A stretch of DNA of 64,000 bases, taken from assembly GCA_029532415.1 (NCBI GenBank), contig JAQOTA010000053.1, positions 992,001-1,056,000 of the forward strand. The letters run 5' to 3'. Below the pieces are notes generated by a model, which saw only the letters and a list, made by a program, of their open reading frames with translations, made no database searches and was not told the origin of the DNA. This DNA comes from Marasmius tenuissimus (lineage: Eukaryota; Basidiomycota; Agaricomycetes; Agaricales; Marasmiaceae). Positions within the stretch are counted from its first letter, which is position 1, and the number at the start of each line of letters is the position of its first letter. This document shows positions 50,777 to 60,722 of this stretch, piece by piece. The position numbers and the translations under genes were made by a program.

Positions 50777-52905
50777 TTAATACGGCCCAATCTGATCAAT
50801 CAACTTCATCGCGGCCGCTGAACGGGGGCGAACATCAAAGTCAAAGGGCAATGGCTCGCTACACGGTACTATCAGCTCCGGTCACCAATTAAGGGCTGAG
50901 TACTTACCAAGCAGTCTCTCCGGTATAGGTCACCTCCGGTAACTTGGGATTCCCCATCTCATCTGTCTTGGGAACAATCTCCAGAGTCGCCAACGTACAC
51001 GCGATAGCATGCCAAACTGCCAGATCAGCGTAATGGCGGCCAGGACAATTCTAGAACCACAAAAAACAGCTAGGATCAAGGCTCGGAAAAGGTATATGAC
51101 GGAGCAATACCAACCGCCTTCCAAATCCCCAAGCGGCCGCGAAGCGGGGTTCTCCTTTTCCTTCGGGTTTCGGAAGGAATCGAGAGGGGTCGAATGCTTC
51201 AGGGTTGGAATATACATCCTCATCGCGGCTCATTCCTCTAGAGATTGCGCACGTTCAGCGCATGGGCGTCACGCGAGCCGCGAGAATGACTTACCGGACG
51301 TTGGGAATCATCATAGAACCTTTTGGGATAAACATACCATTGTACACGTCGTCATTAATAGCGCGGTGGGGCATACCTGTACAGAAGGTCAGTCCCTTGC
51401 ACCGAGAGGATACATACGACATACCGAACGGGTCGACGACATTCCACCTGTAAGCATGTAAGCAGGTGAAGAGACCCGCCCGACGTCCTATTTCTCACCG
51501 ATGTACTTCCTGGACAATACACTCGACATAAGGAAGGGACCCCCTGTCGTTTAAGTCGGGAAGCGCACTCTCGCCGACGACCGTGACGATTTCTTCGTAT
51601 GCCCGTTTCTGACATTCGGGATGAAGAATCATTGCCAGGTAAAACCAGAGGAGCGCCACGTAGGTCTATGAACCATGCAGAATATTCGGGGGCATTAGCA
51701 TACAGATCCGTGAACGATTGACGTCGAAGGCGTACCGTAGCCTGGCCCTCAGAGAAAATGGTTGCTCCGATGTCTTTGATGTCTTCCAAATCTTCCGTAT
51801 TGGGGTTATCATCAAGCTCTTGAAGCTTCTCTGAAGCAAAACATTTCTCGTAGTTTTGGGTTCTCTGAAGGTCCAACTATTAGAAGGCATTGACGTTGAT
51901 GGTGAGGTACCTGCTTGCCATTGTCTCTCGAACCATCTCGAGTGGACTGTCGTACAATCGTCGCACCGTTGGAGCCAGCGAACGAGCTACCGTCGCATAG
52001 TGCGTTCCAGGAAACCACGAAGGCAGGTAACGTACTGAACGAGCGAAATGAGATCAAGGCTATAGTCATCGCAAAGAAATCACACTGACACCAAGGAAAA
52101 AATCAATCGGGGTATTGCCTACTGGTCCACAACTCTGATAGACGTCGGATATCCCGTTGGCAATCTCCAACAAAACGTCGTCGTTAGACTTGATTTGATG
52201 ACCAAATGCTGCACGCATTATATTCGAGACGGCATATCTAAGAGTATCGAATAACATGTCAACGAACGGATACTGAACGGAAAAAGAAGAGATTGAACCT
52301 ATGAATGAAATGTCGATGGGTCCCAGGGGTGGCATCAATAAGGTTTTTCACAAGAAGCCGCGCTTCCTCTGCGATGATATGATTGAAGGCCAGGCTTTCC
52401 TTGGCACCGAAATACTGCTGAAAGATTCTGCGATGTTTCAAAAATGATTTCCCGTACTGCATGAGTGCCAAATGGACACGGAATCCCATGCTTCGTGCGG
52501 CTGGTGAGGACACTATCTTCGACTCAGCGATACGATACGTACAGTTCGAACACGGGGAACTTCGGCCGGCAACTGTAGTTCGCGCTTCTGCTGTCCAGTA
52601 ACGCTTGGGCAGCTTTCAAACTGCCAAGCACGACCATTTTGCGTCCTAGCACCTCCATATACATGACATCACCTTGAAGGTACCCGTTAGTTCGTTTGAC
52701 CAGGGTGCAAAAGGGAGAGCACACCATATGTTTTCCTCCACTCATGAAATTTATCGGGCACTCTCTCGCTGGGAACGATACGTAGGTGGCCTATGAGAGG
52801 GTCTGCCGATGGGCCAGGAGGAAGGGAACGACTGCGAGACCTCGTCCTTGCTAGACATAGGACGATACTGAGAAGGCATGCCGCTACGAGAACTTGACGA
52901 TCCAT
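50777..52905 (-). CDS. Cytochrome P450 (copy D), with altered splice sites and I-helix
   Basis: The start is the ATG at 52905, with anchor VLVAACLLSIVLCLART and hinge SLPPGPSADPLIGHLRIV. Landmarks match copies B and E through most exons, ending RPRSAAAMKLIDQIGPY. Three places differ. At 52094..52102 one base is missing relative to C and E, so the FFPW exon end keeps frame only if the donor moves to GTGTCA (giving FFLV). The I-helix acid/Thr motif AGADT reads EGQAT, losing the acidic residue next to the catalytic Thr. At the haem loop the frame is kept only with donor GTATTG, which yields GRRLNCPGRHYA with one extra residue. The exon around 51910 ends with a GC donor (GCAAGC). It may be a dying gene, or its function may have shifted. 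Confidence 0.65.
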
Positions 52906-54536
52906 TGTTATCCATGAGTAGCCCTGTTTCGCTTTTAGATTGTATGGCCCTGACAGATTCTGCGTTTGGTTAGCTTCGCCAAAGTCAGTTTGAATCACGC
53001 ACCTGACCAGTCTGGCAGTCTGCAATGCTTCTTGTAACTGTCAGTGTTAGGAGGATGTCAGATTCTCTATTGTGATTTCGAGTGGACTGGCGAACAAAGC
53101 GATATCAGACCCTCATCAAGATAGACATGAGTCCAGTATAGCGATTCCCGCACGAGAAGGCGAGATGTTATTGCTGAGCAGCATTACTTGAACGTTCTTC
53201 CTCGAGTATTGCATTGAGAGAACAGAAAAGAGACCAGCGTGGGAATTTCCAGGACCATTCGATCGTGATCCAGCTTCAACAGACCTCAACCAACACTCGC
53301 CCATTACCATGACACTGGGGGCATTTTTCTGTCAAGTAGGGCATGTCGTGGTGGTGTCAAGTGGGCCAGGCCCAAGCCAAGTCCAAACAATGGTTGTTGC
53401 ACCTTGGGGGGACTTAGAGAATCTTTGTTTAATGGTCCATGATTTCAGGGTCAGACACACTTGACACCAACACATCATGCCCTACTTGACAGAAAAATGC
53501 CCCCAGTGTGAGCTTGACGCTCGATACTTACTTCTCTGAAATGTCGCTGAGCCACGGCATCCCATTAGACATTTTCCGGCTCACCCTCACTACATAGGCT
53601 TTCGCGAACTCCGCGTAGAAACTGAACCCTTCAAGTCACCCAAGTTCTTGAGCTCCATGACTTGGTATGTTATGGTACGAAAATGGACGCCGGAATCCGA
53701 AGAAGAATAGATTTGAGGGTATATATTCACATTTTGAAGTCGGTTACAGTAATCCCCCTTGCACCCGTGAAGTTTGGGCCTCTGGCTCCCGGCCTATGAA
53801 TTGGGGTGTTTGCCAGACAATCTGAACGAAGGGTTGTAGTTCACTGTTCTGATTTACAAGTTTTGAATGCTGAAGCCATCCAGCTTCCAACTCTGACACC
53901 CCTCACGATTCAGTATTTCAGTCTCTGAGAATGTCCCACACGACCTGAAGACGTGAGTAATCGAGGCCAGATGGAACGTCGCATGGCGCGGCTCGATATT
54001 TGACAGGAAAAGGAGGGACCCCGTTTTGACAACTGGACTGGATGCTTGGAACTGAATGAGTCTTGTCTCTTCATCTCGCTATGACATGATTGGGCGTGGT
54101 CAATTTGCGTCCGAGAAGCTTCCAAGCGAGGTGAACCATACTTCTTAGAGTTTGACCGCTTAAACTCACTCCCTCTCCTCTATCTTGATCGATAGTGCCA
54201 CGTCGCTCTGAGGGTCTCGCAGCTTCATCAGAACGTCTGAGGACCCTTCCCGTTCTCTCGTGGTTCATCTACAATTCGTGACACAAAAAGCGCCCATAAA
54301 AACTTCGATCTGACCACGACAGTGAAGCCCGATGTCCTGACCATGTGTTATTCTGGCGGCGATTGAGAGAGGCGCCTGGTGGTCTGTCCCAACTAGAGCT
54401 ATATAACAACTGAATGCTACCCAGTACCCTGTCAGTGTTAGGCCAGATACTAGACCCAACGAGACACGCGGTCTCGGGACGGGGGCGAGCACACAACTTG
54501 TAGGTACACGGCGACGAGCAGTCGGCTAAGTACCGA
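52906..54536. other. Intergenic between P450 D and P450 E, with MITE and duplicated upstream block
   Basis: No gene is seen. A 196-bp MITE is listed separately. The segment from about 53760 to 54250 is clearly related to 57385-57840 upstream of P450 E: GAAGTTTGGGCCTCTG, AAATGCTGAAG, CGATATTTGACAG, GGATGAGTCTT/GAATGAGTCTT and GGGCGTGGTC in the same order. Confidence 0.7.
53310..53511. mobile_element. 196-bp CACTA-like MITE with TGA target-site duplication
   Basis: The element spans 53313..53508. It starts CACTGGGGGCATTTTTCTGT and ends with the exact complement, a perfect terminal inverted repeat of about 33 bp. The similarity continues inward with a few mismatches to about 50 bp (TTGGTGTCAAGTG against its complement). 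The direct repeat TGA flanks it at 53310..53312 and 53509..53511. CACTN termini with a 3-bp duplication are typical of the CMC/EnSpm (CACTA) superfamily. No transposase is encoded, so it is non-autonomous. Confidence 0.85.
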
Positions 54537-56712
54537 CTATAGATCCCTGTATGGCTCAATCTGTTCAATCAACTTCATCGCGGCCGCTGAACGGGGGCGA
54601 ACATCGAACTCAAACGGTAATGGTTCACTATCACAATACCGTTAGCCTGAGCCCTTTTGAAGTCGTTTTGTAAAAGGCCAAGTACTTACAAGGCAAACCC
54701 CTCGGTAAACGCAACCTCTGGTAACTTCGGGTTCCCCATCTCATCCGTCTTGGGAACAGTCTCTAGAGTGGCCAGCGTACACGCAATAGCATGCCAGAGC
54801 GCTAGATCAGCGAAATGGCGACCAGGGCATATCCTAAAAAAAAGTACAACAAGTTGTAGTCAAGGTTCTTTGGTAGGACACAACCCGGAACGATCCCGAC
54901 CTTCTTCCAAACCCCCAGACAACGGCGAAATGCGGTTCTCCTTTTCCTTCAGGTTTCGGAAGGAATCGAGAGGGGTCGAATGCCTCAGGGTTGGAATATA
55001 CGTCCTCATCGCGGCTCATTCCTCTAGAGATTGAGTATGTTCAGTGCACGGGCGTCATGTAGACCGTAAGGACGACTTACCGGATGTTGGCAACTACCAT
55101 AGCACCTTTTGGGATGAACATGCCATTGTAGACATCGTCATCGATGGCACGATGGGGTACAGCTGCACAGACATGTCAATCACCAGTCGGACCGCGAAAG
55201 GTTGTACGGGATCTACCTAACGGGGCCATTACATTCCATCTGTACTCAATTTTAGCTCACAGACGAATGGACGAGACCTCATCCAGCATCATATCACACA
55301 CCTAAGTACTTCCTGCACGATACACTCGACATAAGGAAGAGACTCCCTGTCGTTCAAGTCAGGAAGCGCACTCTCGCCGACGACCGCGACGATTCTTCGT
55401 ATGCCCGTTTCTGGCATTCGGGATGAAGAACCATTGCTAGGCAGAACCACAGGAGTGCCACATATGTCTAACCATGCAAGAATTTTTGGGTATTAAGTTA
55501 CTATTAACATGCCAGATATCCATTGATGAGTAGCAGCAAAGGCGCACCGTATCCGCGCCAGCAGCAAAAATGGCTGCTCCGATGTCTTGAATGTCTTCCA
55601 AATCTTCCGCATCGGGATTATCATCAAGCTCTTGAAGCTGCTCTGAAGCAAAACATTTCTCGTAGTTTTGGGTTCTCTGAAGGTTTAACTTTCAGTACGG
55701 GTTGATATTGACGGTGAGGAGTCTACTTGCCATCGTCTCTCGAACCATCCCGAGTGGAATGTCGTACAATCGTCGCACCGTTGGAGCCAGCGAGCGAGCT
55801 ACTGTCGCATAGTGTGTTCCAGGAAACCACGAAGGCAGGTAACGTACTGGACAGGCGAAATGAGATCAAGACCGTAGTAGTCGCAAAGGAATGTTACTAA
55901 CACCAAGGAAAGAAATCAATCGGGGTATTGCCCGCTGGCCCACACCTCTGGAAGACATCAGATACCCCATTGCCAATCTCCAGAAAGATATCGTCGTCGG
56001 ACTTGATTGGATGCCCGAATGCTGCACGCATTATATTCGAGACGGTGTATCTAGGAGTACCATATTTTGCGTCAACCCAGTGAATATAGAGATGAGATTA
56101 AGGAATCCAACCGATGTATGAAATGTTGATGGGTCCCGGTGGCAGCATCGTTGAGGTTCTTCACGAGAAGACGCGCCTCCTCCGCGATGGTACGATTGAA
56201 GTTCAGGCTTTCCTTGGCACCAAAATATTGCTGGAAGATTTTACGGTGCTTGACGAACGGTTTCCCGTACTGCATGAATGCTAAATGGGCGCGAAAACCC
56301 ATGCTACATACAGTTAGCGGGAACACGATTCCTGGCTCGATGATACGATACGAACAGTTCGAGCAAGGGGAATCTGGGTCGGCAGCTGTAGTTTGCACTT
56401 CTATTGTCCAATAGCGCTTGAGCAGCCTCCACACTGCCAAGTACGACCGTCTGGCGTCCCAGAACTTCCAGATACATGACATCGCCTTGAAGGTACCCGT
56501 TAGTTCGTTTGACCAGGATGCGAAAGAGAGAGCACACCGTATGTTTTCCTCCACTCATGAAACTTATCCGGTGCTTTCTTACTGGGAATGATACGCAAGT
56601 GGCCGATAAGAGGGTCTGCTGGCGGACCAGGAGGGAGATTTTGACTGCGAGACCTCGTTCTTGCCAGCCATAGGACGATACCGAGAAGACCTACTACGAG
56701 AGCAAGAATCAT
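54537..56712 (-). CDS. Cytochrome P450 (copy E), one single-base frameshift
   Basis: The start is the ATG at 56712, with anchor MILALVVGLLGIVLWLART and hinge NLPPGPPADPLIGHLRII. Conserved segments are AKESLNFNRTIAEEARLL, RYTVSNIMRAAFGH, FFPW, RRLYDIPLGMVRETM, the I-helix AAGADT, HPECQKRAYEE, the K-helix ECIVQEVL, FDPSRFLPKPEG, the haem loop GFGRRICPGRHFADLALW and a last exon ending EQIEPYRDL. One base is missing at about 55395 (GAAGAATCGTC where copy D has GAAGAAATCGTC) in the middle of the exon between the I and K helices. It cannot be repaired by moving a splice site. The exon around 55730 uses a GC donor (GCAAGT), as does D. It is either a very recent pseudogene or a sequencing error; the rest looks functional. 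Confidence 0.75.
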
Positions 56713-58470
56713 TGTTATCTATGGGCAGACCTCCTGACTTCCTTCTAATTGTATGGTCCTGGCAGATCCGATTCCGTTCTTCGTTAGCTTTGCCGCAAAG
56801 GAGCTGGCTGATTCAGATCACGCACCACAATTTGGAGCTGCTACCCATGCTTTCCCATTCAATGTCGCTTTAGACCATCTCTAGCCTGCCCGGGAGCAGT
56901 TGATATTACTGGAGGATAAAAGACTTCAAGTAAGTTATCGGATTTGAAATGATAGTCGGATGGGAAGAGGACAGCGTGAGAATTCCAGCAAAGCGGCCCG
57001 CTGCGCGCCAACGTCCAACGCTTGTCTTCTCGGTACTTATCGTTGAGCAAGCTGCGAGAGGCTGAGCGACGCGAATGGGCCCACCAGACTGCGCCAGTGC
57101 AACCAAGCTGCAGCCTCCCACACAACCCAACCTTTGACACTTGCCCAATATCGGACTCGAGTCTCGACAATCTCTTGAAAAATTGAACCGGCGTTCTGTT
57201 GAACATCTCCCACCCACATAATGTTTCCCGAAAGCCATGACGGCGACGGGGACTTGACCCTTCCGAAACTCACCGTTCGACTCAATACTCAACACATTAT
57301 CCTGCGGAGGTAAAATACCGGACATGAAGAGGAGATTGAGGGGACACGGTGTTTAGCTGGGTACAGTAAAACCTCATTTCCTGCAGCTATGAAGTTTGGG
57401 CCTCTGAGTCTGGGTCGAAGAACTCGGAGCTATGTCAGAAAATTCGAATGAAGCACCAGAATTTTACTTTTCAAGTCTTAAATGCTGAAGACGTCTAGCT
57501 TCCAAGTTCAGAACCCTCACGATGCAGCTTGTCAGAATGGCCCACACCATACACGACCCGAAGATTGAAATTAGATGAAACGCACGGACCGATATTTGAC
57601 AGCAAACAGAAGAATCGCGCTTTGACAGCAAGACTGGACGTTCCGAACGGGATGAGTCTTATTTCGCATGGCCCTATGTTCTGGTCTGGTTTGGGCGTGG
57701 TCTTGCCTCCAGGAATAGAGCTTCCAAGCTGGGTGAACTACATTCTACCTGGAGGTTGACTGCTCGGGCTCACCCTGTCTCTCTCATCCGTCTTTATCGA
57801 CAGGACTCGCGCCTCGAACGCGTCGTTCCAATCCTGTAGTCATCTTGAAAGATATTCGGCTTCCAATCGCGACGCGTTTCCGACCCGATCCTCTCCCTGG
57901 TGGCGCTTCCCAGATGTCGCGATTTTCTTGAGAATCACATTGAACACTGTCCGTCGGCCAATTCGTTCAATGCCTCTTTTTACCGACTAGCGGTGTAGCA
58001 ACCATCGCTCCATCCGCATGATTGAAGTATGTACCACCAAGCCTTTGACGATGGCCAGTCGTCGTCAATGCCCCTACTTCCCTCAAAGTGATAGGGTTGA
58101 CTCGTAACTCGTTCGGCCGTTGCCGTATAGTTAATACCCCCCACACGATGTTCAGCCACCATCATCGCGGAGTACCCCGTTATTTTCAGACACGCAACAA
58201 TGAAACGGAATTAGACACCGAAATAGCACCTCAATTCAATTACCAGCTCATCTATCAAACATTCGGGATGACAATACTCTTCTCAGACTCTTAAACTCCT
58301 CTAATACATTAATTGCTGCCTCATAGAAGACATACAGCTCTCGGGATCTTTTGAGAAGCTCCACTTCGATGCCTTCAACAGCTACATAATTTTTGCTTCT
58401 ATTCGCGTAACATGAAAAAAAAAGCATGCCGAGGCCTTGGCGCAGTCGTAACTTGACGAAAGAAAAAACA
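56713..58470. other. Intergenic between divergent P450 E and hydrophobin 2, with a duplicated upstream block
   Basis: No gene is recognised. The block 57385..57840 is a diverged copy of 53760..54250, listed under the P450 D-E interval. No counterpart of the MITE is seen here. Confidence 0.6.
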
Positions 58471-58478
58471 TATAAAAG
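58471..58478 (+). promoter_or_regulatory. TATA box of hydrophobin copy 2
   Basis: TATAAAAG, 79-86 bp before the ATG, preceded by an A-rich run. It is the same octamer and nearly the same distance as in hydrophobin copy 1. Confidence 0.7.
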
Positions 58479-58556
58479 CTGGTAACCCTCGACCACTAAT
58501 TCCTCATCTCGAACACACTCATTTGTTCAGGTTCTCTCTCTCTCTCACAAGTCAAC

Positions 58557-58999
58557 ATGAAGTTCACCACACTCTTTGCCTTCTCATCTCTCGCTACCCT
58601 TGCGGCCGCCACCCCCTTGCAGACCCGCGGTAGCTGCAACACTGGTCCGATCCAGTGCTGCAACTCCGTCAAGGAAGCCAATGACCCCGCTATCAGCTTC
58701 CTCACCGCTCTTGTGGGCATTGTTCTGCAGGACGTCAATGTCGACGTTGGTCTGCAATGCACCCCCATCTCGGTCATCGGTGGAAGCAACGGCGGATGGT
58801 AAGCTTTCTTTGTTGTATTTCCCTTGGCGCGGTTTTTTCTGACTCGCTCCTTCAGCAATGCCAAACCCGTCTGCTGCGAGGACAACAGCAACGGTAAACT
58901 CAATCGTTCCCTTCTCCTTGACCGTTGTTGGCGACGTTACTTACTCCTTCACTTTCAGGTGGTCTCATCTCCATCGGCTGTGTTCCCGTCAGCCTCTAA
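58557..58999 (+). CDS. Class I hydrophobin (copy 2)
   Basis: Three exons (58557..58798, 58856..58893, 58959..58999) give 106 aa. The signal peptide is [18 protein letters not shown]. The eight cysteines follow as GSC, QCCNS, LQC, C-N-A-K-P-VCC and GC near the end (SIGCVPVSL). The protein is secreted and forms amphipathic rodlet-like films. Intron positions, the 38- and 41-nt exon sizes and most residues equal those of copy 1 at 30.5 kb ([27 protein letters not shown]), so the two are close paralogues on opposite strands. CT repeats lie just before the ATG (CTCTCTCTCTC). Confidence 0.95.
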
Positions 59000-59467
59000 C
59001 TTCTTGGTTCACGGACTCCATCTATTTCGTCGGAGAGTCGCGGGACGGAGAGCTACGTATCGGACGACCACACGCTCTGGAGTCGATAGGAAGCTCTGTT
59101 ACAAACATCACGCTGCAATCTGTACGAACGAACTTTGATTCATTGTTGACATATACCATAGACTGCCATTATTCTTAATGTTATGAGTGTGTTACTCGAT
59201 AACCTCGGGACTTGACGCTGAAGGGATCAGAAGTCCGCCTGAAACACTCGACTCGCAGTCGCGATTGAGAATATTTTTGAGTATTGGTTAGGTCGAGTTC
59301 GCGTCGAGCCAAGTATATGAGTACCATTTCAAGGCGCTCGAGAAGGGACGTCAAATGTTCGAGGCCTCCCGATCAATAATCAGGGATCGAGTTTGTTTCG
59401 GGAGCCAAGTACAACCTGGACTACTTTGTTTTACACCCCGGTCAACAGAAAACCTTCCGAAAACAAC
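59000..59467. other. Intergenic, no gene recognised
   Basis: This is the 3' flank shared by the convergent hydrophobin 2 and the dehalogenase-like gene. Nothing distinct is seen. Confidence 0.5.
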
Positions 59468-60463
59468 TTATACAGAGCCTTTCGACACCTCATCCGCCAT
59501 CTCTCCCAAAGTATTAAACTTCCATCCATAATTGTGCGGAGCGTTCAACCCCATAGCCGCACCAGCTCTGTTAATCCACACACTCTTCACCCCAATCTTG
59601 TTCACCGGCTCGACATCATGGAACAAACTCTGCGCAACCCACAGCACCCTCTCCTTAACATCCCTATCAGATCCCTTCAAATGAGAAACCTCCTTCGCAA
59701 CACCCAACGCAACCTCAAACCCATGCAAAGCCGGCTTATAGCTCCCAACATCCTGAGCCGTCAAAATCAACGTAAACGGAGACTTCGAATTGGGAGTTTC
59801 CTGCGGGAACCAGTACTTTCCCGACGTCGATCCCGATGATGGCGGTTGATACAACTCCGGATGAGCCTCGTCGTCAGACAGCTTCGCGAGCGTGTATGCA
59901 AAGGAGGGACGATCGACGTTGGAAAGCACACAGAGTTTATAGTGTTTCGCCAACGTACGCAGCGCTTCCGTCGTATCCGGGAATAGAGGCCAATCTTTGA
60001 TCGAATTTCCGAAAGCTACGTGTGGATTGTTATCATTATCCGAAGCCGGATCTGAAGATGAGGTCGATGCTCCCGATGTGGATGCAGGCTGAGTAGGATC
60101 CCCTTCGAGAGTCGTTGTATGGACTTGTTGACCAGAAGCAGCTCGCAGTCTCTCTTCCATGACCTCGTGGGCTTTGGCGAGGAGATCGCGATAGAGCAGT
60201 TCAGGAAATTTGACTTGTAGATCGGCCTCGATAGCTGTGAATGCCTCCAGGGCTTCTTTACGCGTCCATTTCGCAGAACTGGGAAATTTGGAGAGAAGAG
60301 GCTTGAGGCCGTCATAGATTCCCGATTCCCAATCCTGGATACAAAAATTAGAATATCTCTGAATATACGTGACTTTTCGACGCACACAGAGTGTTCCGTA
60401 TACATCGAAGAAGATAACTTCGAAATCTTTGAGCTGAGAATTGGCGGAGGACATGGTGGTCAA
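59468..60463 (-). CDS. HAD-superfamily hydrolase (2-haloacid dehalogenase-like)
   Basis: Two exons, complement(59468..60334, 60386..60463), give 314 aa. The 51-nt intron is stop-free, but its removal restores the family sequence FDVYGTL, C, then DWESGIYDGL. HAD motifs are DVYGT (nucleophile Asp), VLSNVD (motif II Ser/Asn), YKPALHGFEVAL (motif III Lys) and KIGVKSVWINRAG toward the C-terminus, near motif IV. A low-complexity Ser/Thr/Asp insertion (about residues 110-135) lies in the cap region. The gene is typical of fungal HAD-like proteins annotated as type II haloacid dehalogenases, but the natural substrate is unknown; phosphatase activity is equally possible. The start may be 60463 (MTTMSS) or the internal ATG at 60454. 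Confidence 0.82.
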   Translation of the reverse strand: MTTMSSANSQLKDFEVIFFDVYGTLCVRRKVTYIQRYSNFCIQDWESGIYDGLKPLLSKFPSSAKWTRKEALEAFTAIEADLQVKFPELLYRDLLAKAHEVMEERLRAASGQQVHTTTLEGDPTQPASTSGASTSSSDPASDNDNNPHVAFGNSIKDWPLFPDTTEALRTLAKHYKLCVLSNVDRPSFAYTLAKLSDDEAHPELYQPPSSGSTSGKYWFPQETPNSKSPFTLILTAQDVGSYKPALHGFEVALGVAKEVSHLKGSDRDVKERVLWVAQSLFHDVEPVNKIGVKSVWINRAGAAMGLNAPHNYGWKFNTLGEMADEVSKGSV

Positions 60464-60722
60464 GATGAGGTGTTGGTACCGACCGTCTACATCATGGGTG
60501 ACTTCAATTTATGGGGAATCGTGATGCCTGCGGGGCCGAGCCTACACCCAAGTCATAGGACGTGGACCACCCCTTCCTACCATCCAGTCCGAATCGATCG
60601 CATGGAACTGAGCTTCTACTACCACGGGAAAAAGCGAAAAAGCAGAACGGTGTGTTTTTTCTATAGCCAAATCCGACCAAATTTTATCGAACACAATAAC
60701 ACAATAAAAACAACGTCAACAA

